From CAWJMF01 sp963843945 (GTDB lineage Bacteria > Vulcanimicrobiota > Vulcanimicrobiia > Vulcanimicrobiales > Vulcanimicrobiaceae): 64,000 nt of DNA. A program made the position numbers and the translations under genes. The stretch spans positions 1-64,000 of the forward strand of contig CAWJMF010000001.1 of NCBI GenBank assembly GCA_963843945.1. Direction: 5' to 3'. The notes beneath the pieces are model-generated. The model did no database searches. It had not been told where the DNA came from and was given only the letters and a program-made list of their open reading frames with translations. Positions 54,619 to 60,269 of the stretch are shown in pieces (positions within the stretch are counted from its first letter, which is position 1; every line of letters begins with the position of its first letter).

Positions 54619-56229
54619 CTAGCGCCGATCGGGCTTCGCGAAATCGGCGATGACGGACGGTGCTGCCGTGTCGAACCCGACGACGTCGAGCATGCCGGCG
54701 TCGTTCGGGTCGGCCAGCGTGAAGCCGGTCGAGGTCATTCCGGCCACGACGAGCTTCGCGCCAAGACCCGTGCGCTCGCGATAGCGCCGGAGCGCTTCGT
54801 CCGCGTGGATCGTTCCGGCCCACGTCTCGTTATCCGTGTAGATCACGAACACGTCGACGTCCATGCGATGCTCGAGTGCGTAGAGCATCGGCAGCGCACA
54901 GTCCGTCGCCTGGAACGGGAGGTCTTGGGTGCGCTTCAGGACTCCCGCCAGACGCTCGTCGCGCGAGATCGGGAGTTCGACGAAGCGGTTCGAGAACGCC
55001 ATGACGGTTGCGCGCTCTTCCGAACGGACGTGCGTCATGAGCATTGCCGCCGCCGCCGCGCGCGGCTGCAGGCCCGGAATTCCGGCGACGGAACCGGACC
55101 CCATCGAACCCGAGACGTCGACGCCCACGAGCATTCGCGCCCCGGACGGCTCGACCGATTCGAACGCGAGGTAGAAGGCCTCGTCGAGGGCTTCCACGAT
55201 CGCATCGACCGGCTTCCAGGTCCCGTCTCCGCGCGCGCTCTTTCCGGCACGATACGTTTCGTGCGCGGCCAGCAGCGCGATCGGATGAACGCGCGCCTGA
55301 CGCAGGCGTTCGCGATCCGCCAGTCGCTCGCGGACGAGCTTCGTGGCGGCGGACTTCGGCGTCAGCAGCCCCACGCGCGTCATCGTCGCGAGGTTGCGGA
55401 TCGTCGCCGTCATCGGCATCGTTTCCAGAAGCGCTTCCCACACGCCGGGCTCCCGCAGCCAGGCTGAGGGAACCGCTTCGCGCGGGAGCTTCGCGTCGCG
55501 CACGAGCGCGACGCACGACGCGATGTCGCCGTCCGCGACGGCCTTGGCCGTCTCGAACGCGTTGACGATCGCGAGTTCCGCCACGTCGACGGGCGCGGTG
55601 CCGCGCACGACCCAGGCATAGAGCGCGCGGCGCGCCTCATCCAGCGCGACCGGGTGCGCCAGGCGCATGAGGTCGCGATGCGTGAAGCCGAACCGGTTTT
55701 GGTACTTCACGAACTGGTAGGCGAGTTCGCCGACCGGCTTATTCTCGTACCAGTCGCGCACGCCCGAACGCAATCCGCGTCCCCATCCCCGGAACTGTTC
55801 GATGTACGAAGCGAATTCCAGGAGGTGCGAACCGGTGCGGCAGACGGTTTGCAGGCCTTGTCCCAGCGCCAGACGTCGCGTCGTGTCGTCCCCGAAACCG
55901 GCGCACATCGCCAGCGCGAAGATTGCGGGAGAGACCTTCGGTGCACGACCGGCCTTCGAGATGGCGATCGTACGCTCGACCACGCCGGCGCCGTTCTCGC
56001 GCACCATCTTCGCGAGATGCAAGGCATTATCGAGCGTCAGCGCACGCTCGGTCGCATAGTACGTTCCGCCTTCGGATCCGAGGATCAGAAAGCGGTCGAC
56101 CCGGTCCCACGCGTCGAGCGCGTAGACGAACCCGCCCGCGCTGTTCGCGACCTGATCGCGCTCGGCTTGGGGAGCGAGTTGCGACGTCCCGGACACGCGT
56201 CCGTGAAAGAGCTTTTGGAAGAGTTGCAT
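54619..56229 (-). CDS. rsr: Ro60/Rsr orthologue (TROVE plus VWA domain RNA-binding ring protein)
   Basis: ATG at 56229 follows AAAGGAGGT and gives 536 residues. The TROVE HEAT-like ring covers about residues 15-350: SAGGFVYALDAWDRVDRFLI, GGTYYATERALTLDNALHLA, ISKAGRAPKVSPAIFALAMC, LRSGVRDWYENKPVGELAYQ, TATIRNLATMTRVGLLTP. A VWA domain with intact MIDAS DVSGSMG (MLVGVDVSGSMGSGSVAGIP) and VFVIYTDNETWAG follows. Ro60 proteins bind misfolded RNA ends in the ring cavity and Y RNAs on the outer surface, and work with exonucleases such as PNPase. Here it sits inside a tRNA array, 46 nt below the first of four Y-RNA-like elements. The frame is open further upstream only across RNA genes. Confidence 0.95.
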   Translation of the reverse strand: MQLFQKLFHGRVSGTSQLAPQAERDQVANSAGGFVYALDAWDRVDRFLILGSEGGTYYATERALTLDNALHLAKMVRENGAGVVERTIAISKAGRAPKVSPAIFALAMCAGFGDDTTRRLALGQGLQTVCRTGSHLLEFASYIEQFRGWGRGLRSGVRDWYENKPVGELAYQFVKYQNRFGFTHRDLMRLAHPVALDEARRALYAWVVRGTAPVDVAELAIVNAFETAKAVADGDIASCVALVRDAKLPREAVPSAWLREPGVWEALLETMPMTATIRNLATMTRVGLLTPKSAATKLVRERLADRERLRQARVHPIALLAAHETYRAGKSARGDGTWKPVDAIVEALDEAFYLAFESVEPSGARMLVGVDVSGSMGSGSVAGIPGLQPRAAAAAMLMTHVRSEERATVMAFSNRFVELPISRDERLAGVLKRTQDLPFQATDCALPMLYALEHRMDVDVFVIYTDNETWAGTIHADEALRRYRERTGLGAKLVVAGMTSTGFTLADPNDAGMLDVVGFDTAAPSVIADFAKPDRR

Positions 56230-56274
56230 GGGATTCGTACCTCCTTTCAATGAGGTGAGCGGTGTAGTGAGCGG

Positions 56275-56374
56275 CACGGGCAAGTTGTGCCGGCGGACGG
56301 GAAGGCGCGTTGCGCCCCGGGACTCTCGATCCCGACTCCCTGGTGGCGAGATAACCGTCGACGTTCGGCCCGTG
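56275..56374 (-). ncRNA. Y RNA-like element 1
   Basis: The ends form a perfect 7 bp stem (CACGGGC/GCCCGTG) directly followed by CCGAACG and GGTTATC, and on the 3' side preceded by ACTTG; the same motifs recur in elements 2-4. Inside is a T-arm-like hairpin (CGGGATCGAGAGTCCCG) and a GGCGC/GCGCC hairpin closed by flanking GGGA/TCCC, a three-arm tRNA-like shape. It lies 46 nt upstream of the Ro60 start. Confidence 0.75.
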
Positions 56375-56388
56375 TCGAAAGGTTGGCG

Positions 56389-56502
56389 CCGCGGACAAGT
56401 TGGTCGCACCGGGTTTCTGGCTCGCCGCGCATCTCGCGAGATGCTTGGCTTCCGGATTCGAACCGTCGCCTCCAAAGATAACCCGACACTATCGGCCCGC
56501 GG
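56389..56502 (-). ncRNA. Y RNA-like element 2
   Basis: The terminal stem is CCGCGGGC/GTCCGCGG (8 bp, one GU), with 5' CCGATAG...GGTTATC and 3' CAACTTG. Inside is a T-loop hairpin (CGGTTCGAATCCG) and a GCATCT/AGATGC hairpin with CGCG loop. The changed terminal stem keeps pairing relative to the other copies, which supports a conserved RNA structure. Confidence 0.78.
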
Positions 56503-56511
56503 CTGCTCCGA

Positions 56512-56655
56512 TCCGTGCGGACAAGTGGTGTTCCGGGGTGGGCTTGCGCCCAGATGCTCTACCACTGAGCTACGCGCAGTCGCAATCTGCGCGGCTGGAA
56601 TCGAACCAGCGACCTTCCCTGACCAAAGGTAACCCGAAACGTTCGGCCCGCAGGA
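56512..56655 (-). ncRNA. Y RNA-like element 3 with circularly permuted tRNA mimic
   Basis: The terminal stem is TGCGGGC/GTCCGCA, extended by TCC/GGA across a bulge. The 5' side reads CCGAACG...GGTTACC and the 3' side CCACTTG. Within it, a T arm (GCTGGTTCGATTCCAGC, 56610-56594) is followed by CGCGCAG, a 7 nt loop and CTGCGCG (an acceptor stem closed by a loop), then a D arm (TAGCTCAGTGGTAGAGC, 56572-56556). T arm before D arm with a looped acceptor is the permuted tRNA mimic known from bacterial YrlA RNAs. A GGGC-GCAA-GCCC hairpin follows. Confidence 0.85.
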
Positions 56656-56670
56656 CCGGAATTGAAATGG

Positions 56671-56742
56671 CGCACACGACGGGAGTCGAACCCGCTCCAT
56701 TCCGGTCGACAACCGGACGCCCAGCCGTGAGGCGACGTGTGC
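56671..56742 (-). tRNA. tRNA-Asp (GTC)
   Basis: Acceptor GCACACG/CGTGTGC with discriminator G, anticodon loop TTGTCGA (GTC, U33 normal) and T loop TTCGACT. The D arm (GCCTCACGGCTGGGC) is unusual. It lies between Y RNA-like elements 3 and 4. Confidence 0.9.
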
Positions 56743-56751
56743 ATCGATCGG

Positions 56752-56894
56752 GGCCGCGCGGACGAGTGGCGCCTCAGGAATGGAGCCGAAGCTCCGCGGC
56801 GCTCTTCCACTGAGCTAAGCGCATGACTGCGCTGCCGGGCTCGAAACCGGCGACTTCCGCTGTCGGTAACCTGAAACTTTCGGCCCGCGCGGCC
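56752..56894 (-). ncRNA. Y RNA-like element 4 with circularly permuted tRNA mimic
   Basis: The terminal stem GGCCGCGCGGGC/GTCCGCGCGGCC is 12 bp with one GU. The 5' motif is CCGAAAG...GGTTACC and the 3' motif CCACTCG. Inside, a T-arm hairpin (GCCGG/CCGGC), an acceptor-like AGCGCA-GTCA-TGCGCT hairpin and a D arm (TAGCTCAGTGGAAGAGC) occur in permuted order, followed by GGAGC-TTCG-GCTCC with a UUCG tetraloop. This is the clearest structured copy. Confidence 0.85.
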
Positions 56895-56906
56895 GCAACA
56901 AAATCT

Positions 56907-56990
56907 CGGAACGTGTAGGAGTCGAACCCTGCCCGTGTGGGCCCCCGCAGTTTTCAGGACTGCTTGCGCGCCGCCGCGCCGGCACGTTCC
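56907..56990 (-). tRNA. tRNA-Ser (TGA), C33
   Basis: Type II tRNA with a long variable arm, acceptor GGAACGT/ACGTTCC and T loop TTCGACT. The anticodon arm GCAGT-CCTGAAA-ACTGC gives TGA, with C instead of U at position 33. The D arm lacks a normal GG pair. Confidence 0.85.
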
Positions 56991-56992
56991 AC

Positions 56993-57067
56993 TGGAGACG
57001 ACGGCCGGTGTCGAGCCGGCTCATAGGAGTTTTGCAGACTGCCGCGTTCCCGTTTCGCCACGTCGTC
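56993..57067 (-). tRNA. tRNA-Cys (GCA)
   Basis: Acceptor GACGACG/CGTCGTC, discriminator U with encoded CCA, anticodon loop CTGCAAA. The anticodon stem GCAGT/ACTCC has one C-C mismatch. T arm GCCGG-CTCGACA-CCGGC has an atypical loop. Confidence 0.85.
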
Positions 57068-57068
57068 A

Positions 57069-57144
57069 TGGAGCGCTCGGTGAGATTCGAACTCACACCC
57101 AACACGTTCGAAGCGTGCTGCTCGGTCCGTCGAGCTGCGAGCGC
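57069..57144 (-). tRNA. tRNA-Arg (TCG)
   Basis: Acceptor GCGCTCG/CGAGCGC with encoded CCA, anticodon arm GCACG-CTTCGAA-CGTGT, T loop TTCGAAT. U33 is normal. Confidence 0.92.
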
Positions 57145-57151
57145 ATGGTGA

Positions 57152-57223
57152 CCTGCGCGGTGCGAATCGAACGCACGTAAAGCGATTTAGAAGATCGCGG
57201 CCTTTCCACTAGGCTACGCGCAG
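57152..57223 (-). tRNA. tRNA-Arg (TCT)
   Basis: Acceptor CTGCGCG/CGCGCAG, anticodon arm GCGAT-CTTCTAA-ATCGC, T loop TTCGATT. No CCA is encoded at the expected position. Its acceptor sequence equals the acceptor-like stem inside Y RNA-like element 3, a hint at shared ancestry. Confidence 0.92.
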
Positions 57224-57225
57224 AC

Positions 57226-57299
57226 TGGAGCCGATCGTCGGAGTCGAACCGACGTCTGCGGGTTACGGAGCCGCAGCTCTGCCCTTGAGCTAGATCGGC
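57226..57299 (-). tRNA. tRNA-Thr (CGT), C33
   Basis: Acceptor GCCGATC/GATCGGC with encoded CCA; body and T arm are Thr-like. The anticodon arm GCGGC-TCCGTAA-CCCGC has a C-C mismatch at the top of the stem and C at position 33. The anticodon call depends on that alignment. Confidence 0.75.
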
Positions 57300-57308
57300 G
57301 CGGGAAAT

Positions 57309-57384
57309 TGGCTCCGGGACGTGGACTTGAACCACGATCGACGCGGGTTCAAAGCCCGCCGGCTTACCGTTAGCCCATCCCGGA
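57309..57384 (-). tRNA. tRNA-Gln (TTG)
   Basis: Acceptor TCCGGGA/TCCCGGA, discriminator G with encoded CCA, anticodon arm GCGGG-CTTTGAA-CCCGC, T loop TTCAAGT. U33 is normal. Confidence 0.92.
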
Positions 57385-57387
57385 TCG

Positions 57388-57460
57388 TGCGCGCCCGGCG
57401 ATTCGAACGCCGCGTCTCCTGCTTAAAAGGCAGGTGCTATTCCGCGTTAGCTTGGCGCGC
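57388..57460 (-). tRNA. tRNA-Lys (TTT)
   Basis: Acceptor GCGCGCC/GGCGCGC, anticodon arm CCTGC-CTTTTAA-GCAGG, T loop TTCGAAT, discriminator A and no encoded CCA. Confidence 0.92.
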
Positions 57461-57465
57461 GTATT

Positions 57466-57542
57466 TGGTAGAGATGCTGGGATTCGAACCCAGGGCCTCG
57501 CGCTCCCGAAGCGCGCGCTATGCCAAACTTAGCTACATCTCT
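57466..57542 (-). tRNA. tRNA-Pro (CGG)
   Basis: Acceptor AGAGATG/CATCTCT with encoded CCA, anticodon arm CGCGC-TTCGGGA-GCGCG, T loop TTCGAAT. U33 is normal. Confidence 0.92.
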
Positions 57543-57545
57543 GCA

Positions 57546-57618
57546 TTGCGGTGGACGGACTCGAACCGTCGCCGTGGCAGCTTATGAGGCTGCTGCCCTG
57601 CCGCTGGGCGACACCGCA
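57546..57618 (-). tRNA. tRNA-Met-like (CAT)
   Basis: Acceptor TGCGGTG/CACCGCA with a paired T1-A72, anticodon arm GCAGC-CTCATAA-GCTGC, T loop TTCGAGT. The anticodon fits elongator Met or lysidine-modified Ile; the paired first position argues against initiator. Confidence 0.88.
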
Positions 57619-57625
57619 CCGCTAG

Positions 57626-57712
57626 TGCGTGGAGAGAGATTTGAACTCCCAACGGCGCCGTAGGCGCAGCGCGTTTACGGCGCGCGTGCTTCACCGGTTT
57701 GCATATCCACGC
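57626..57712 (-). tRNA. tRNA-Tyr (GTA), C33
   Basis: Type II tRNA with a long variable arm, acceptor GCGTGGA/TCTCCACGC side paired, T loop TTCAAAT. The anticodon arm GCGCG-CCGTAAA-CGCGC gives GTA with C at position 33. Confidence 0.87.
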
Positions 57713-57716
57713 AGGT

Positions 57717-57804
57717 TGGTCGGCGAAGAGCGATTCGAACGCTCACGTCCTTGCGGACGGCAGGGTCTGAGCCTGCTGGGTCTCCCGAATTCCCCCATTC
57801 GCCG
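57717..57804 (-). tRNA. tRNA-Leu (CAG)
   Basis: Type II tRNA with variable arm CGTCCGCAAGGACG, acceptor CGGCGAA/TTCGCCG, encoded CCA, anticodon arm GCAGG-CTCAGAC-CCTGC. U33 is normal. Confidence 0.92.
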
Positions 57805-57813
57805 GGATCGTTT

Positions 57814-57888
57814 TGGCTGCCGGGGCTGGATTCGAACCAGCATCCTACTCGGTAACAACGAGCTGCATGTCCGTCATGCTGCCCGGCA
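57814..57888 (-). tRNA. tRNA-Asn (GTT)
   Basis: Acceptor TGCCGGG/CCCGGCA, discriminator G with encoded CCA, anticodon arm GCTCG-TTGTTAC-CGAGT, T loop TTCGAAT. U33 is normal. Confidence 0.9.
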
Positions 57889-57891
57889 ATG

Positions 57892-57963
57892 TGGAGATGG
57901 AGAGAATCGAACTCTCGCGTGACCGGGTGCAGACCGGTTGCCTTCCCGCTTGGCGACATCCCC
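57892..57963 (-). tRNA. tRNA-Ala (TGC), C33
   Basis: Acceptor GGGGATG/CATCTCC contains a G3-U70 wobble, the alanine identity element. The anticodon arm ACCGG-TCTGCAC-CCGGT reads TGC with C at position 33. The D arm (GTCGCCAAGCGGGAAGGC) is of Gln/Cys type, so Cys is the alternative reading, but it would break the stem. Confidence 0.78.
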
Positions 57964-57968
57964 AGATG

Positions 57969-58043
57969 TGGCCGGGAGTGAGGTGCTCGCACCCTCGTCT
58001 GCGCGCCTTCAACGCACCGCTACGCTGTCTCAGCTAACTCCCG
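57969..58043 (-). tRNA. tRNA-Phe (GAA)
   Basis: Acceptor CGGGAGT/ACTCCCG with G discriminator and encoded CCA, anticodon arm GTGCG-TTGAAGG-CGCGC. The T loop TGCGAGC departs from TTCGANN, and the D loop lacks GG, so tertiary contacts may be altered. Confidence 0.83.
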
Positions 58044-58054
58044 AATATCTTTCT

Positions 58055-58111
58055 TCTGCGATTGCGCACGCCGCGACGAACCTGAATCGATCGCCCGCAC
58101 GCAATCGCAGA
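58055..58111. other. Long inverted repeat in the array spacer
   Basis: A perfect 12 bp inverted repeat (TCTGCGATTGCG at 58055-58066, complement at 58100-58111) encloses 33 nt in the 120 nt gap between tRNA-Phe and tRNA-His. It does not carry the Y-RNA motifs. On the plus strand it is followed by a TTTTT run. Confidence 0.6.
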
Positions 58112-58163
58112 TGTTTTTACGAACCGTTGAAGTTTTCAAAGATCGAATTGAGTTAGAAATCCG

Positions 58164-58238
58164 GGTGACCGGTGGGACTCGAACCCACTTGCTTCTGCTC
58201 CACGAGCAGACGCCTCGACCGCTTCAGCCTCGACCACC
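58164..58238 (-). tRNA. tRNA-His (GTG), C33
   Basis: Acceptor GTGGTCG/CGGTCAC is extended by the His-specific G-1:C73 pair. The anticodon arm TCTGC-TCGTGGA-GCAGA reads GTG with C at position 33; C33 could pair with G37 and shrink the loop. T loop TTCGAGT. Confidence 0.85.
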
Positions 58239-58240
58239 AT

Positions 58241-58313
58241 GGCAGACCGGGTAGGACTCGAACCCACAACTCGCGTTTTGGAGACGCGCACGTTTCCTTT
58301 ACGCCACCAGCCT
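58241..58313 (-). tRNA. tRNA-Trp (CCA)
   Basis: Acceptor AGGCTGG/CCGGTCT, discriminator G, anticodon arm CGCGT-CTCCAAA-ACGCG, T loop TTCGAGT. It is the promoter-proximal tRNA of the array. Confidence 0.92.
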
Positions 58314-58330
58314 TTGCGCCGCCTAAACGA

Positions 58331-58361
58331 GAAGGGGACCGGCGTTTTGCCGATCCCCTTC
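58331..58361. other. Strong hairpin in the leader of the tRNA array
   Basis: GAAGGGGACCGGC and GCCGATCCCCTTC pair in 12 of 13 positions around a GTTTT loop, just upstream of tRNA-Trp on the transcribed (minus) strand. There is no U tract on that strand; it may be a processing site or attenuator in the leader. The rest of 58314-58662 shows no convincing gene; a 44-codon minus-strand frame at about 58399-58533 is unsupported. Confidence 0.5.
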
Positions 58362-58544
58362 GTACGTCCAAAGACGCTCAGAGTAAAAGCAAAACTGTTC
58401 TAGCCACTGCCCTCGCGATCCAAATTCCAGCTTGGTGACGACGGAAAATATCCCGCGCCGCCGAGCATGGCGATGCCGACCCGCGTGGTCGCGGTCTTTT
58501 GGCTCGCAAGGCATAGCGATCTCTGCTTTTGCAGCATACGCCTT

Positions 58545-58572
58545 ATCCTACAGCCATTTGCAATAAAGTCAA
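58545..58572 (-). promoter_or_regulatory. Candidate sigma-70 promoter for the tRNA/Ro60 array
   Basis: On the minus strand TTGACT is followed after 16 bases by TAGGAT in a locally AT-rich island of an otherwise GC-rich region. It points into the array and would put the start site about 220 nt before tRNA-Trp. All array elements down to 54329 are on this strand. Confidence 0.5.
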
Positions 58573-58662
58573 GATGTCAATAATACAAACACTCGCAATC
58601 GCGAACGCATCACAAATACGTTCGCCGCGGGCCTCGACGATGTGTTCTTCGTGACGTCGTAA

Positions 58663-59754
58663 CTAGTCGGGAACGAACTCGAGGCGGCCGCGTCCGATCA
58701 TGAAATCGGCCATCCCGTAGTAAATATCGTGCACGTGCGGTCCGATTTCGGGCCGCGGGTCGATACCGGTAGGAAACACGACGTCGTCGACGGTTCCCGA
58801 CAGTTCCTCGGGCATTTCCGGCCAGAAGACCGGCTCGGGCGACCGGTATGCGACGACTTGGGGAGCCTCTTTCGCGAGGAGTGCGACGCCGGCGCGGTAC
58901 TGCAGCGTGGGCCGATCGGAGTCTTCGTATCCGGGCAGCGGATCGATTCCGTGATACATCAGCAGCCAGCCGGCGGGGGTGAGCACCGGCGGCGGACCCG
59001 TTCCGATCTTGATCGTGCCCCAAGGGCCATCGGGGTACATCAAACTTCCCATTTCCAGCGGATTGAGGAGCTGCGCGATATCCTTCTGAACCGCGTACGC
59101 GGGAAAGTACGCGATGCTGATCCCCTCGCGCTCGCGGGGCGGCAGCGCGAGAATCGCGGGGATGATCGCCCGGCCGACCGCGATGGACGCGTGGAGCGTC
59201 GGGCGGTGCAAGATTGCGTACGACGGGACGCCGAGCGGCGAACTCACGATCTCCGGAAAAAAAGCGGCGTCCTTGTCCCCGATGCCGGCGTCTCGTCCGA
59301 AGTTGATGAGACCGAGACGTCGCCACTGACGCGCGTCGATAGAGGTTGCGACCGCGACGCGCGGTCCGGTCGGACCAAAGGCGCAGTACGCCATGAGGTA
59401 CAGGTCGAGCGCCGGGACGAAGGTCACGCGCGGATCCTCGCAGCCGTAGCCGCCGGGCTCCGCGCGGACTTCGTACGGGACATCGGGCTCGAGTGCGAAG
59501 CCGTCGCGCCGGAATTCGACGGAATCGCCCGACCATGCGGAGGTACAGCGCGCGACGCGCGACACGTTACCGGCTGCGACGGAGCGCGGTAAGAGCAACA
59601 GCTCGCCCTCGCGCGTCCGCGCGCACGCCGGATTGATCGTTCCTTCCCGTTCGGCTTCGGTGTCCTCCGGGGAAAGCACGACGCCAAAGCGTTGGAACGA
59701 GGCGCGCGGCATGGCCTGCGCTTCGCCGCGGCAATCACTTCCCTTTGCCGGCAT
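58663..59754 (-). CDS. GH130-like glycoside phosphorylase/hydrolase
   Basis: The protein has up to 363 residues (start at 59754, or the ATG at 59712). Five-bladed propeller features of GH130 are visible: TINPACARTREGELLLLPR, GGYGCEDPRVTFVPALDLYL, MAYCAFGPTGPRVAVATS, GDKDAAFFPEIV, GTGPPPVLTPAGWLLMYHGI and RSPEPVF near the C-terminus. GH130 enzymes cleave or phosphorolyse beta-mannosides. The linkage specificity cannot be assigned. It diverges from the VOC gene. Confidence 0.82.
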   Translation of the reverse strand: MPAKGSDCRGEAQAMPRASFQRFGVVLSPEDTEAEREGTINPACARTREGELLLLPRSVAAGNVSRVARCTSAWSGDSVEFRRDGFALEPDVPYEVRAEPGGYGCEDPRVTFVPALDLYLMAYCAFGPTGPRVAVATSIDARQWRRLGLINFGRDAGIGDKDAAFFPEIVSSPLGVPSYAILHRPTLHASIAVGRAIIPAILALPPREREGISIAYFPAYAVQKDIAQLLNPLEMGSLMYPDGPWGTIKIGTGPPPVLTPAGWLLMYHGIDPLPGYEDSDRPTLQYRAGVALLAKEAPQVVAYRSPEPVFWPEMPEELSGTVDDVVFPTGIDPRPEIGPHVHDIYYGMADFMIGRGRLEFVPD

Positions 59755-59800
59755 AACGAATCGTTAAGGAATATGCACGCTCGGGTACGTAGTTCCGAAT

Positions 59801-60163
59801 ATGCATGCAAACACTACACCCATCGTGACCGGTATCGACGTACACGTCTACAACGTGAAGGACTTCGATCGGGCCCTTAGCTTCTATACGGCGCTGCTTG
59901 GCAGCCCCGCGACCGTCACGCCCGGCGTTTGGGCCGAGTTCGAACTTGCCGACGGCTCGGCGTTCGCCATCGGCAAGCACGAGAATTTCCCGTGGCAGCC
60001 GGGCTACGACATCATGTTTGCGGTTCCAGACGTCGCCGAGGCCGTCGCTCTCGTGCGCACTCTCGGCGGCAAAGCCGCAGAGCCGGGCGAATCGCCGGTC
60101 TGCTTCATGTCGTTCGGCGAGGACACCGAAGGAAATCAGCTCGTGTTGCACCGCCGGAAATGA
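59801..60163 (+). CDS. VOC-superfamily (glyoxalase-like) protein
   Basis: The 120-residue protein contains one complete vicinal-oxygen-chelate unit: TGIDVHVYNVKDFDRALSFY, TALLGSPATVTPGVWAEFEL, DIMFAVPDVAEAVALVRTLG and SFGEDTEGNQLVLHRRK. Candidate metal ligands are a His near the start and Glu in EDTEGN. Members include glyoxalase I, antibiotic-binding proteins and dioxygenases; the substrate is unknown. Confidence 0.88.
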   Translation: MHANTTPIVTGIDVHVYNVKDFDRALSFYTALLGSPATVTPGVWAEFELADGSAFAIGKHENFPWQPGYDIMFAVPDVAEAVALVRTLGGKAAEPGESPVCFMSFGEDTEGNQLVLHRRK

Positions 60164-60269
60164 AGGCCTTCAGTACGGCGCCAACCTCCAGGCGCGAGGC
60201 CTCGACCGGAGACGTTCGGCCGCCCGTCTAATCTCCGTCAATGCTCTTCCCCGCGCGCCGAGGCCCGGC

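Noticed and set aside
54619..56712. A 697-codon frame extending Ro60 upstream through 56712
   Set aside because: The upstream 160 codons translate Y-RNA and tRNA sequence; AAAGGAGGT and the conserved N-terminus fix the start at 56229.
57226..57299. tRNA-Arg (CCG) instead of tRNA-Thr (CGT)
   Set aside because: Counting from the D arm and comparing with the usual Thr body places CGT at 34-36; the CCG reading would break the anticodon stem.
58340..58540. 5S rRNA or another RNA gene in the leader of the array
   Set aside because: I compared the stretch with the usual 5S core motifs on the minus strand and found none; only a hairpin and a short unsupported frame.
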